Positions 22,166 through 35,210 of a DNA stretch of 64,000 nt are shown here, piece by piece (the first letter of the stretch is position 1; every line of letters starts with the position of its first letter). The notes under the pieces were generated by a model. That model was not told the origin of the DNA. It saw nothing but the letters and a program-made list of their open reading frames with translations, and did no database searches. The translations under genes and the position numbers were made by a program. Location of the stretch: assembly GCF_008831285.2 (NCBI RefSeq), contig NC_045144.1:3898268-3962267 (forward strand), read 5' to 3'. Origin of the DNA: Nymphaea colorata (taxonomy: Eukaryota > Streptophyta > Magnoliopsida > Nymphaeales > Nymphaeaceae).

Positions 22166-25100
22166 GTTCGGTGGCTAATACCTTTGATGATTTCTTGGCA
22201 GATGTCGAGAAGTTTTACCAGCAATGTGATCCAGGTGAACTTTGTTTTCGCCTTGATTTTCTTTTTATTATCTCTTCTCTGCGAATGCTTAAGACTGTAC
22301 TTGGGTCGCTTGCCTTCTATCTATCCCCTTTGTCTCTGACTATGTTCTCCTTCTTCTTTTGGGGGTGGTTGGCTGACATTAGCCGGCTGCTTCTTAAATG
22401 CCTGTTTTGCTGATGTTTTTTTTTGGTTCCCTTTTCTCAGAGAAAGAGAACCTGTGTCTCTATGGTTTCCCGAATGAGTCCTGGGAAGTCAATCTCCCCG
22501 CCGAGGAGGTTCCTCCCGAGCTCCCTGAACCAGCTCTTGGAATCAACTTCGCTAGGGATGGCATGCAAGAAAAAGATTGGTTGTCTCTTGTGGCCGTTCA
22601 TAGTGATGCCTGGCTGTTGGCTGTTGCTTTCTACTTTGGGGCTCGCTTTGGCTTCGACAAGAACGACAGGTAATCTTACCCTTTATTAATTCTCTTCGTT
22701 GACCTTTAAAACTGTCCATCTTATATTGCATACATTCTTTTCATCTACTTACTGTAGCTTTACTCATTTTTCAAACACTTTTAATACTACATTATGCATG
22801 TCCATTCACGCCATAATTGTCGGTTCGGATGTATCTTATGTATACGGATCCACCATCTTTAATCGTAAAAATTTGTTTCCTATTTGACACTTACTTTGTG
22901 CTGCATCATCTTATACGAAATCATATCTCATCATCAGGATGCCGCTTACATACACATTTTCTTTGTACAGATTATGCGGGCTATTTACAAAGTTTTGATC
23001 GTCAAGTTCCTGTCTATGAATTAAGTTTAGAATCTTCCTTTTTGTCCTTTTTGGCGTTTGCCCATTAATTCTGAAATGTTGTTATCAATGTTTTTTGTTT
23101 CCTCGTGTGGTATTCACGAGCTAGCTTTGCTAGTTACAGACTTCCGCATGTGAATTGGAAGTTGCATTGACAGCATAAGTATTGACCATTTAATGTCAAT
23201 GGAATTACAAGAACACAGTGATAGGGTTTTGCTTTTCACGATATTCAGGCTACTTTAATTTTGATAAATTGCTGTGTTGCTGAATCATTTGTTTTATGTC
23301 ACTAAGATCCATATATCTATATATCCATAGATCAATACCCCGTGTCAACAGCAATGTCATTTCTGGTTTGACGCGATTTCATTGTAATATATTGTAAAAT
23401 TTTGATAAAGAATCTTATATGAAGTCAGTTTTAGTGTCCAAGAGATGTGGGTACTATTTACTTAGTTTTGGCTGTTGCTATGTTATCTTGTTCCCTGAAC
23501 AACCATTTGTCTCAGTGGGCATTGGTGTTTCCCGGGAGAGGTGTGGTAGTTTAGGAGGGAAACAGGTATTAGTAGTGGCCCTTTGCAATTTAGACCAGAC
23601 CTTTTGACTAAGGTGGGGCTATGTTAGCTTTTCTTCTTATGGTTCTGAGCATCTTCCTTTATGTGGTTCCTTATAATTTCTTTAAAAATATTATCATTTT
23701 TTTCCATGGTAAAAACTTTATGTGGACAAATTGCTTTTATTATATGACACAAGTGCTTGCCCAATAAGATGAGGATATGCATGTTATACTCATCAGCCAG
23801 AAGATGAGTGTGTTTGTGTGTTCATTTTTTTGGTTCTTTTTCCTTCCTCTTCCTCCCCCTACTTCCCTTTTTTCCTTCAAGAGCAGTTACAGTCATAGCA
23901 TGTTGTTCTCCTTTTTCTTTGATAGAAATGGGTCTACCTTTTTTTGATATTGTAACTGTGATTTTATGTTAACATGTATTATGTGTATGCATATCTTAAA
24001 TATGAATCTTTTCTGGTTGCTTTTAATCCATCAGTCAGTATTGAGTCTATTGACTAGGCTTTGCTCCCATGTCCTTCGACTTTTTGAAGTTATTCTATTT
24101 TGAGCCTTCACTCTCCTTGTGTCTTGTATCTGTTGTTTGTCCTATTTCCTCCTCTCTCCTCTTTACAAGCTTTCAGCAAGTGGCAATAGTTGGGCTCCTG
24201 ATAATCACTTGGTCAAGTCATTGAGAAGTTCAGATATAGCAAAAAGAAGGCAAGGAGAAATAAATCTAATCGAGTAATTCAGTATCCTATTGGATGATAG
24301 AGATCGTGACTGGAAGGAGGGTGTTCGTGTCATGCTTTCCAGATGACTTTAACCAAGGGAGCTTAATAAGTTCATATCCATTGTAACTTATTAGGTGTTC
24401 GATGTCATTAATTAACCTCATTCTGTTGCTTTTTATTTATGTGTCCCTTACAGGACTTTTGACTCAATGAATGGAACCCCATGCCACAAGATACAGTCTT
24501 CTGTTCCATTGTTCTACCAGATTTGGTGGAACTATGGAGAAACCATCTAGGCATTCGCTATCACAAAGGGGATGCGATCTCTGTATCCTTTATTTGCATT
24601 CCAGCTGATGATCACACCTGGAATGCACCAATGGGAGTTCCATGCACCGGAGAACACCAATCAATTGTTGTTTTAGTATTTGCAGTCTTTGCTGTAAACT
24701 GCAACTTTTAGGTTGCTTCCTTTACTCCATTTTGGTGCAGCTCGACTTAGAACATCATATTGAGGCTAAGGCTTCCATAATGTGAGGTCTTTGTCATTAT
24801 GTCCCCCTATTCTTTACAAGTAATTTGTAATTGACCTCTGTATGTTGCAACCTGATTGAGATCCCTTCTGATAACTTTTGGCGACAACTCTTGAAAAGTT
24901 GCTCATTTACGATAACCAGTTAAAGATATTAAACTACTATTGTTACAATACTACATAAAACTTAATTGTGTTTTGTAAATTATATTGCTGATACAAAAAA
25001 TTAAGCGGCTACTTGGTATCCAGTTTTCATGTTGTGGCTTGTTTGCTGTCTCTTCAAAGTTCAAAGTAGCAGAAGAATGTAGAGTTATTTCTATTGTCTG

Positions 25101-28100
25101 CACAAGTTTTATTTCTCTCTCTGCTATCAACATGGTCGCATGTATAGCGTGCACTTTGTATCTGACATGCTTCAAGTGATTTCGTAACTTATTTGCATGG
25201 TTGCTGTCCTAAAAAGTTATGTAAAAATACCTTGGCATGACTTTGCTTCATTGGCAATTGGTGTCATGTCTCTTGCTCACCATTTTCTGCAAGGGATGGG
25301 GAACATTGTGGGAGCAAGTTGAAGAACAAAAGAAGAAAAGGGAAAGAAAAGATCGTGGGGTGATGTAGCAAGAAGAAAGAAAAGAAGGGAGAGGTGGAGA
25401 GGAAAAAAGGAAAAGATGACCTTCTTCTTGACTTCCTCTTTTCCCTTTTTTCTTCTTCTCGTATCAAACAAGGATTAATAGCCCCAAAAACTAGCCTTTG
25501 GTTCTTGTCTGCATGGACGTATGGTTTGTTCACTACTTTCATGTGTTAAAGGCGAAGGGAAAAGCTAACTTTTTAGTTCTTGTGTATTATTATTTATTTA
25601 TTATTTTCATGTCTGAAGGACAAACCTGACATGGTACTATGCCATTTTTGAGGCACTTCCTTATTTACAAGTACTGAAATTTTGATGTTTCCTGATGTTG
25701 GAAGTTGAAACTTATAATACACTATTTTGTTGAAGCTGCTTCAAGGCCTCAAGGCTTGGCTAATTCTGTAGATTGACTATTAGTGTGAGGCCCACAATCT
25801 AATCTTAAACCCAATTCAAATTATGCTGATGAACCAACCAAAATAAACCATCAGCTTTTGTCTAGATGGTGGGAGGAGCACTCTGATAGTCTGACTTTTG
25901 GAAAAACAACTGCATTTTTTTGACATGTTGGTGTTGGTAGCACAGCACATGTGTGCATACCACATGAAAATGTCTGGGCAGTTAGGTGCCCCAAAACATA
26001 GATGCTTTCTTCTTCAACTAGTTAGTTCTTTCTCCTCTTTCTCTTTTTTTTCTGCCCAGAGTCAATTTCCCGTTTCTTTTCTTTATCTCTTTCCCTTTGA
26101 GGTTTTTTTTTTCTCCTCCTTTTTATTCCGATTTTATTTTCCTCATATTTTGATGTTGCATATGATTTTGCATATACATTTATTTATTTTTAGTGGTTGT
26201 AGTTGCAATCATAGTTCATAATGTTAATATGAAACCTGTGGCTATGTCGGCATTGGAGTTCCTCCTTTTTTAAAGAAAGATTATTAGATTGGTAATTTTA
26301 GGTTTCATAAATTGCAAATAGGTTGCTAATTAGTTGGTATTTAGGAAGTTAGAGGAATGTTTATGTTCTATAACATTGAAAGACATTGGTGTTAACTTGT
26401 AAACTTGCTCTCCCTGGGTTATATAATCTTTAAATTTTAATTTTTCACTTTATTAAATTTGATCATTGTGCTTTTAGTTATGTTTCTTATGATTTTATGG
26501 GATGTATAGACTATAGAGTGTTAGTGATATCATGCATTTTAATTGCTTTTTGTTATGAGTGGATAGTCATGTTTTTCACAGAGGGCACTTCTGTTTTCTG
26601 TTGCTTTTAAAATTTATTATTGCATTTTATTGGTTTGTTTATTGATTGGGTCAAAGACGGCACTTAGTGAACTGAGTCCTGCTTAATGCTCCTAGTTTCT
26701 AAGCTCAATCTACCGCCTAGGCTGCTTCTGCTACTTTTGACAACATTGATATCACATTCAAGGTGATTAAGCCATAGTATGTTAGAGTAAGCCACACCAT
26801 AAAATCCATACAGTTTGATTGAACATATGATCCGTAGGTGGACAAAAGTAATAACGCACCAGCATATGTTCTTCACACATGCTTGGTCATGCACATACAC
26901 AAATACATATATTCATGGAATGAAAGGGGCCAAGGAGCCATCTGCAACTTGGAAATCATATTTTTTCTACTTTTGTTTACAAACTTGCTGCATGGATATG
27001 GGTTATAGAATTCTTTGATTGTGTTATCCCAGATAGGACTTCTAGCCTATTCTCTGGCATTTTATTCTTCGTTGTGTAGTCACAGATGGGTTCAATACAC
27101 CCAAAAATTTAGGAATAAGAATGTGTAGGATCGCCCTGATGGCAGTGTACAAACTCATAAAGTGAAGTATGGATGTAATATTTATGTTAACATTATACTT
27201 TTATGTATATTTGGATAAGGTAATTAATACCAAGGTTTTGAAGCCGTTGGTCTAAAATCTAAATATTTTGACTTATAGGATCCTATTTAAATATATGAAA
27301 GTATGATTCTTATTTTAATTCATTATGTTTGAACTTTGAGGCACATGAAGATCAAATTATATGGTTAGCTTTTAAAAGAATATTATAGTAAGAAAGCTGG
27401 TTCGACCATCCTGGAATGAGGATGGTCTTATTCAATATCTAAGGATCTTGCTACTTGGAAAATTGACATCAAAACTTGCAAAATTGCACTTTATATGGTT
27501 GTAGGAATCAAATTTCTGAATCTTTCCTCCTTATAAAACTTGAATGGTATAATGAAGAGTGGTTGTTAGTGATGTTCCATATTTGAGAATTGCTAGTGAA
27601 TGTTTTCATGTTAAAGATTTTCTGAAAGTTATAATATCTTATATGCCTAAGTCTTATCACCTTTTGCCTCAGTTTCTCTAACCCTTTCTGCATACAGAGT
27701 AAAACAGGCTACAGGGGATTGGAATATCTGTTGGAATAGATGCTTTGGATATTTTGTGCTTGGTTATTAACAAAACCATATGAATTTGTATGTTTATGAA
27801 CTGTGGTGCCTTTGATAATTTTGAGTGAAGAGCTGAATCCATATGTACCTGTCCATGAAAGGTTTGCACATTGCACAAGTTTTTGTGATTGCAGCTGATA
27901 TGTATGTGCATTATATTTGACAAGTCTGTGTGCATACGGCCATACCAACACCTAGTGCATAGACTTGGGTGTGGTAATCTCCTTGTAGTGTCTGCCTTAC
28001 ATGGTTGGCCAGAAGGAGTGTCCCAGTAACCTGACCACGATATGTTTTGTTGTTTCTGGTTCTGGAAAAGCTGAAGTGGAGAAGGATTCAGGTAGGATGT

Positions 28101-30188
28101 GTGGAAAGGGTCAGGATAGGCTTGACAGCAAGTGCACAGGGAATGTTGGATATTGATGATGTAAGCAGCAGATGCTTACAAGTTGAATCATGAGTGATGT
28201 GTTGTATATATGCGGCTATGCGGTAAGCTGTAAATCAAGCTGGTCATTGAATCGCAATGATGCCAATGCTGATAGAAATACTACCCTAGTTCGCAAGGGT
28301 GCTTGACATTGTGCAACTGGTGGCTATATATATGGAAGGACCATCAGATGATTGTGTGGTCAAATTTGACAAACTTGGATTATCAGAGTACTTTGTAACA
28401 AATGCAGAACTATTATTTTATGGAGCTCATGCTTCATGACCTTACTGCTGCATGTTTGTGTATGTTGATGTATAAGACTCTCCCAGATTGCCTTGCTTCG
28501 AAATGGAAGGATTAGCGATTTCAGGAGCCTCTGGTGGCTGTTGAGATGCAGGAACTTGGATACATCAAATTTCTTGGTTCTAGACTGGAGACATGCACGT
28601 GGAGTTTACATTCTATTTGGATGACTACCTTTTGTATGTTGGAGATCAAGTGGATCCACTTTGGAGGAACTTGGTGACATCAAGAACGGTTCCTTTGGTC
28701 TTCTCATGGTTGGGCATCCTATCAGCCATGGGAACCTGAAAAAGAGGGTGTCATAGATGTCTGGCTGCATCTTATACTAAACTAGCCCTGTTATTTGGAC
28801 ACTTCATAAGCATGTGGGATCCGTGTCTAACAGTTTTATATACACTATTCTAGGACCAGTTAAGCCTTTTAACTGATCCTAGTGTCTAGATCTTCTTTCT
28901 GAGAAAAGATGGTTACCATTTTTGGTAATCACCCATATTCTTTTCTTGAGTTCTGGACCATGGTTAAAGCCATTCAAGGGTCCAAACTGTCGCTAGTAAG
29001 ATCACTGAAGAGACTTAACGCTTGTGCTACAGGTGTCTACCTTTTTTGTTTTTTGCCATATCTGGGACTCATTTCAGTGTACTTGCAACATAGTTCAGAA
29101 GATACTTTGAGTCATGAAAAGAATTTGCTTCAGATGAATGTCTTTGAGTCTAGTGGTTAGAATGCTAATAGCAAGGGCATCCTTATGGACTATACAAGAT
29201 CTTGTGATGGGTACATCAATATGGACCTATGTAACACGGGTACTGCTCTGAAGGAGCAGTACACGCACCGTACTAGTACAACACTGGTACGGGTGGGGGT
29301 GCGGCGTCGGGTGCGGCTCGGGTACTCCATTGACTGCATCGGGTACGGTCAATGTACCCGAGGTCGAGTCCATCCATTTTTGGACTCGGTCAACAAAATT
29401 GTCTGCTTTCAATTTTTAACGTGTTTTACTTTTTAATGTTTTTTTACATTTTTCACGTTAAAAACATCGAAACCCATCAAATTCTTTTGTTGATGGTTCT
29501 TCTTCACTTCGTCTTCTTCTTCTTCACCGATAGAGACCGACGACGGGAGGCAAATGGCGATTCAACTCGACGGTTCTGCTTCTTCCTCTTCGCGGAGCTC
29601 TTTCTTTTGGTTTTGCTTTATTTTTAGGGTTTTGTGAAGATCGAGCTCCTTTCTTTGTTTTTTGTTCTTCTGTTTTCTCATATGTGCCTTTCTAATCATT
29701 ATTGACTGCTTGATGGAGCTTCGTTCTTCCGTTCATGAATGACTATATATTTTGTGGTTGCTGCTGTGTTAATAAGGGAAAATGGTGTAAGCGAGCAGCT
29801 GCAGATGGTTCACTGTGTTGAGTTTGTTCTTGTCCTCTAATCTTCCGTTTTACCTAGGACTTGTTTGAGGACCGCCTCAGTTCAATCCCAGTTTACGTTT
29901 TTCTTCATCTTCTTTCTTTTGTTAAGACCATGTAGGGCTTCAGGGAACTAATTCATCGCTGTGTCAGAAGACTTCCTTTCTTTGAGTCGCAGTAAAGGGG
30001 CTGACAGTAAATTTGCGAGATTGACTTTTCTGGTTTTCCCCTTCCTCCTTTTACCTAGCTGCTCTTCGTTTTTCAATTTTCTGAATCGAAAATTGTTCAA
30101 ACTTGCTTGTCATGAGAAAGAGTGACGAAGGTCTGCGAGACTGCGAGCTCTTTCTTCCAATAACACGATTTCTGTTTGTAATTTTTTG

Positions 30189-30224
<36 letters not shown>

Positions 30225-30573
30225 ACGGCCGTAACCCTGCACCCAAGTTTTTTGAAAATGGTCCATACCCGCACCCACACCCGTACCCGTACCCATGTGA
30301 CATAGATATGGACATTCTGTTCCACTTGAGGAAAGTATGGAGATTGATTTTTTTTAGTGGTGAGATGTGTAGTTGTAAAACTCTACAATCTTCATGTTTT
30401 GTCAAGCCCTTTTATTCTCGATCAGGAAGTCCCCATGCAAGGTTGTCACCAAGATGTTGTGAATTGGCCTGTAAGTTAGCCCTTCTAGGTGAGCCAAAGG
30501 AGGAAGTCTAGGTTATTATGGTGCGTGCTCTTGATTACAGCTACAGGACTGTTAAATGCAGCTAGGAACAATG

Positions 30574-30615
<42 letters not shown>

Positions 30616-32758
30616 TTAAGATTTTAGTGCTAGAAGTCTAATTTTTTTGTTTGTTCTATCTTCTAATATATTTTTTGAGGTGAAGGATTTCAAAACCCTC
30701 ACTTTTCTCCCTTTTCCTCCTTTTCTTCTTCATTTTCCCCCCTTTTCTCCATATATTTTCTGTAAAAAAGAGGAGTTACTATTGTCTCACCTCGGCTTTT
30801 TTTGGGTGGTTTGCTGCCTACTCCTGCCTGGCACTTCTAATTATGTAGGTTAGGAGATAACATATGAGCTTCTTCCATGCTGGTGCTCTGGTGATATTCT
30901 TGCAGCTCCCGGTTCTTCAAAAACTGAAGATTTTATGTGAATCAATCACTTGTATATGTGGAGTAAACAAATGCTATATCCACACCTGGCTCTTGAACAA
31001 GGACTTGTTAAAACGAAGAAACTTTATTGGATGGTCCCTCTGATATCAGACTGAAAGTTCTTTTGCTTCTTTCATTGATGCAGTATCCTCCTGTATTCAA
31101 TGTATGGTTGTGACTACTTGATCTTAAAAGGTTGATCTTGATGCATTACTGAGAGCCTGAGATAATGATTAATTGCTTAGCTGTTTGCATAGAATATCCT
31201 GGGTTCATGCTATTATTGATGATAATTTTCATTTTTCAAACATGATAGTACCTTGGAGCTTGCATGACATCCGTTTTACATGTTCGACGATGTTCTTCAA
31301 CCATCACTGGATCTGTGAAAGGTGGTCTGCCTTTTTACTTCTACTGCTCCAATGGTGATATCAACAGATTGATGATTCCTTAGGTTTCATTTGATTTATG
31401 CCAGTAAAATTGACATTTAAAGTTCTCGTTCTCAGCTGCATATCCAAAAGGTCATTGAGTTTTGTAGGATGCATTTCAGTTTGTGAACGAATTGGATGGA
31501 GGATTTTAATGTGTCTGTTTGGTGCATCATTATTATTTTCTTGGGTTTCATGATTAATGCACATAGAGCTTGAATTTAGGACTCATGTGGCCCTTTTTTT
31601 TTTATTACCTAAGATCAATTTGCTAAATTCAGTCTCTGAATATAATTGCAGAGCCCAACGATTTAGGGAATTGGTTGAATCAAATTGGAATCAGAATTGT
31701 TTGTGAGTTGGATTGACTAAGCAATGTGCTTTTAACTTAAATCTTTTTAAAGGATAAGAAGTAATCATGAAAATTGGAAAAAGTAAAAATTCAGAAAATA
31801 AGGAATAAGTATAAACACCTTGAAAAAATCAAAAGATGATAAAATTTTAAAACAACAAAATATGAGCAACAATAGCTTATAATAATGGTTAGTGGTAGTA
31901 GTAGTAGTAATAAGAAGATGGTGACGACTGTCTGACAAAGGAGTGGCCAAATAAGAAGATTGATGGATTGATGGAGAAGAATCAGAGCATCAGGCCTGGT
32001 TTCGGCCATTTTTGGCAAAAATTGGTTCATTTTTTAGGGCCCCTCAAGTCCTCTCCTGCAATGAATCAGAAGGGGCGAATTTTTGCAACGCTGATTAAAA
32101 TTCTAGTGAAAATACCTCCATGTGCATGGAACAGAGGTAGACACGTTCTTTAACATTAATGTCATATGAATCTCCTTTGTAATTGATCACAGTGACCCAG
32201 GATTTATTTTTTGATATGCCGTCCTTTTTCTCCTTGTCACCACCTGATATGTGTTTGCAGGAGGAGGCTTTTCAATATGATGAATGATCTCCCAACGATA
32301 TTTGAGGTGGTGACTGGAGTCGCCAAGAAGCAAGCAAGAGAGAAGTCAACGGTCACAACTAATAGCAGCAGCAAGAGCAAGACAAGTGTAAAGACGGTGG
32401 TTCAACATTAGTTTGTGATTTTCATCCTTCTCAAATATTAGCTCTTCTTATGGTTAAGTTCACATTATGTCCCACTTCTCTGTTTCAGCAACCACGGCAA
32501 CCAGAGCCTCAAACGAAGTTAACAAAGGCACCTCCAGCAAGGGACGACGAGGAGAGTGGGGATGAAGAGGATGATGAGCATGGTGATGCACTTTGTGGGG
32601 CATGTGGAGAGAACTACGCGTCTGATGAATTCTGGATCTGTTGTGATGTCTGCGAAAGATGGTTTCATGGAAAGTGTGTGAAGATCACTCCAGCTAGAGC
32701 TGAGCATATTAAGCAGTACAAATGCCCAGCGTGCAGCAACAAACGGGCGAGAGTCTAA
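22004..32758 (+). CDS. Alfin-like PHD-finger protein (histone H3K4me reader)
   Basis: Alfin-like proteins are plant nuclear proteins that bind H3K4me2/3 through a PHD finger and act in chromatin-based transcription control. Exons: 22004-22103, 22202-22234, 22441-22669, 32261-32387 (or 32396) and 32489-32758, giving about 252-255 residues, normal for the family. The N-terminal Alfin domain runs from [20 protein letters not shown] through [42 protein letters not shown] and [14 protein letters not shown]. An acidic linker ([12 protein letters not shown]) follows. The C4HC3 PHD has CGAC, ICCDVC, WFHGKC and CPAC, ending SNKRARV. Joins keep frame at GT-AG sites. Exon 4 has two in-frame donor choices nine bases apart. 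Intron 3 is 9.6 kb and holds a hAT-like insertion. Confidence 0.93.
22109..22163 (+). repeat. (TC)27 microsatellite filling intron 1 of the Alfin-like gene
   Basis: A perfect TC run of about 55 bases begins five bases after the GT of the 98-bp first intron and takes up over half of it. It leaves 38 bases for branch point and acceptor. Length changes would directly alter intron size and the sequence next to the donor. Confidence 0.92.
25320..25460. repeat. Purine tract and complementary pyrimidine tract (imperfect inverted repeat)
   Basis: About 100 bases of almost pure AG (GAAGAAAAGGGAAAGAAAAG...) are followed by about 40 bases of CT (CTTTTCCC...TTCTTCTTCTC). The outer ends can pair over roughly 20 imperfect base pairs. 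It lies inside intron 3 of the Alfin-like gene and may be a local hairpin or simple composition drift. Confidence 0.4.
29219..29226. repeat. 8-bp target duplication ATATGGAC (left)
   Basis: Identical to 30306-30313 and directly adjoining the left terminal inverted repeat. Confidence 0.85.
29227..30305. mobile_element. hAT-like non-autonomous element in the Alfin-like intron
   Basis: The element is 1.08 kb. Terminal inverted repeats are CTATGTAACACGGGTAC and, on the other strand at the right end, CTATGTCACATGGGTAC (15 of 17 identical). A perfect 8-bp target duplication ATATGGAC sits at 29219-29226 and 30306-30313. Subterminal zones are rich in GGGTACGGGTG motifs in inverted orientation at the two ends, like transposase-binding arrays. 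No transposase is present. The interior contains sequence resembling a plant 5' exon (near 29554 ATGGCGATTCAACTCGACGG, then a CT-rich stretch) and a (GT)n run. Orientation cannot be assigned without a transposase. Confidence 0.82.
30306..30313. repeat. 8-bp target duplication ATATGGAC (right)
   Basis: Exact partner of 29219-29226, directly after the right terminal inverted repeat. Confidence 0.85.
30572..30610. repeat. (TA)n microsatellite
   Basis: About 19 TA units within intron 3 of the Alfin-like gene. Confidence 0.9.
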
Positions 32759-33229
32759 AGAGACAGATGAAGGATGCTTTCGGAGCCCCTTTTTTGAAGC
32801 AGAGAAGGTGTACGAACCAGTGAGTAGGATTGTGATATGGAATGTTATCAACTTGTTTAGTTGGCATTCTTCAGGTGCCTTTTTTTTTTATCTGACCATG
32901 CAAAACTAGGTTGAATTTTTCTGTTCCGACGGTTTCGGACTGTCAGTTTGTGTCATTCCTGGTGCAAGAATTGATGCCCAAGTTTTGGGTTGAATCCTGT
33001 CATTATTTGCTATTGTGCTTCTTCTGTTTCCACGTTTGATCAGGAAATGTTCGTAAGTACCCCCATGATTCGATTATGTTTTTCGGTTAAACCAAGCATG
33101 CATATTGTTGGGATGGTTATCTCAGTGCCGAAGCCACACATGCATATTGTTGAATGTCGTGATTCGTCAGAGAACTTGGATTTGGTGGCCTCCATGGGAG
33201 TCCTCATGTTGCATCCTCTCTCTCTCTCT

Positions 33230-33291
<62 letters not shown>

Positions 33292-35210
33292 TGACCTTTT
33301 TATATTTCCGGGGTCAATCCCCAGCACTGGATTATTTGTACAGGGTTGTCCGGCGTTGGAACCTCAATTAATAAATCATTTGTACAGTGAGCAACTGTAC
33401 TAAACGAAACATATGCTCCTGGTTCACCTGAAGCTGGCGTTGAACTCTATCGCAGTGGGCAGAGAAGAGTATTGCGATGTTTTACACGTTGCTGCATCGT
33501 TAAGTAAAAGCATGCCTACGGAAATGAATGAGAAATGGCACCTGGTTAGTCGTTATTTTTAGGCTTATCTCACCAGCCGCTCCCTGCAAATCTTATGTTT
33601 GATGATTTTAATATGATTAAATGTATGCTTAATCAACTGTGTAGCTGTGATGTCTATATTCAAAATGTTTAAGGGGAAATATCTAAGATTTCTCTGCGTA
33701 AAGCATGGTTTTATTCCATACCGCAAGCATTGGAAATATATCGCAAGAATATAGGGCGGGTGACAAATAATGACCCATTCGAACTGAAAAACCAAAATAT
33801 CTTTCTTGAAGGTGGGGTCACTTCATTTTTTTAATTGTTTAGTAAAAAAAACTAACATTTTCTATTTTTCGTTGGTACAATTTTTTTTTTTTGGACCTAA
33901 CATCTGCAAGTTGCCTGAGGCAATAGCAAAGGGAGGCATACGGAGAAGAACCGTGGCGTCACTATCGACTTATTCGGAATCGTCTCTTCTTTTCTCTTGC
34001 TTTTGTTAATACACCGGTAATCGGGTCACTACCTAAAACATAGTAAAAAGCGATCTACATGACATCATGTGTGGATGATATACGATGATCTATGCATTTA
34101 TAGAGCGACCTAGCTATACTTATGCATATAAGACATGGTCACGTGGGTTAACAATGATCATGTCTTTAGTATCGCAGCTAGCTACAATTATACTTCATCT
34201 ATAAACTCTTCTCAGTAGAAATTTCAAAAGGTTGCTGCAAAACAGGCATTGCTTCTTTTATCTTTTCACACGCAATACCATTAGAGCGAAAGGGATTCGG
34301 CAAAAATTTTCAAGTTTCAGGACGGGCGGCATTTGTGTGATTTCTTAGTTATTTGCTATTAGCATCTTAGTTATGCTAGACTTAGATCTGGATAAAAAAG
34401 CAATCCAAGAGTGCTGCCGACATTTCGTGCACCAAGGCACCAATAACAATATTATAGCTACATCGACTAGAACTAAAAAAAAAAAGGCAATATGACATGG
34501 CTTGAGAGAGAAACAATTTAACACAAACTTTATATTTGGGGGTTCATCAGTTCAGTTCAGTTCTCGTGGGTGTTATGCTTATGGACCACATATAAAGATA
34601 AAGAGGCTCTTTTAGAAACACACATCTATTCAATTTCCATGGCCATAGGTGCCGTATGTTAGATGATACAAATTAGACCCACCATAAGTACTGACGGAGA
34701 AGGGGAAGAGCTCGGGTGAGAAGCGCCGTCCGAATGATACATCCAAGCCCCAGTACGCTAATATGCTGCTAGCTACCTTCTCATTTTGTCTTGCATCATT
34801 AAACGGGGAAGGAATTGCTCATGTTTGTGCAGATCACACGAAAATGCAAACCCCCAACTCCACTTATAAGTGCATTGAGACGAACAAGAGGGTTCCTGGC
34901 GTTGTGGTGGTACCAAAAGATGGTACAATGGAATATGAACGCAAGGTTATTCTGATAGAAAAATAATCACATGAAACAAAATTAGCACTTGCTCTACTCT
35001 CATGTGCGCGCAAATGATTAAATTACAAGGTTATTATAAATGTGAAGAAGAAGAATACATAAAACTATATACATACATAAACACACGCACAATCACTAAC
35101 AAAAAAAATGATGATTTTAACTCATTTTCTTGGAAAAATATCTGTTTTCGTAGGGGACCGATCTGTCGTCCAAGCAGTAAACAAGCAAATTACTTCCCTT
35201 CACCGAAGGT
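32759..35210. other. Intergenic stretch after the Alfin-like gene
   Basis: The first part is the Alfin-like 3' UTR. A (TC)n(TA)n microsatellite lies at about 33216-33288. The rest is AT-rich without a recognised gene; the last part should be the 3' UTR of the minus-strand ANTH gene. A 67-codon plus-strand ORF at 34763-34966 begins with a signal-peptide-like hydrophobic stretch but matches nothing I know. Confidence 0.55.
33216..33288. repeat. (TC)n(TA)n microsatellite
   Basis: About eight TC units run into about 28 TA units, downstream of the Alfin-like gene. Confidence 0.92.

Larger units (their letters stand above)
22670..32260 (+). other. 9.6-kb third intron of the Alfin-like gene
   Basis: The donor GTAATC follows GACAAGAACGACAG and the acceptor TTTGCAG precedes GAGGAGGCTTTTC, restoring the conserved D-R-x-R-L-F-N-M reading. 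No second gene was recognised inside. Contents include a hAT-like element at 29227-30305, microsatellites at about 30189-30225 and 30572-30610, and a purine-rich/pyrimidine-rich inverted pair at about 25320-25460. The remainder is AT-rich intron without identifiable features. Confidence 0.8.

Noticed and set aside
28480-28860. Stretch in the Alfin-like intron that briefly looked like reverse transcriptase (Y-V-D-V)
   Set aside because: No neighbouring RT motifs in any frame, and the resemblance is a few residues only.
34763-34966. 67-codon plus-strand ORF with a signal-peptide-like start, downstream of the ANTH gene
   Set aside because: It matches no family I know, has no visible splicing partners, and its length is within chance for this AT-rich region.
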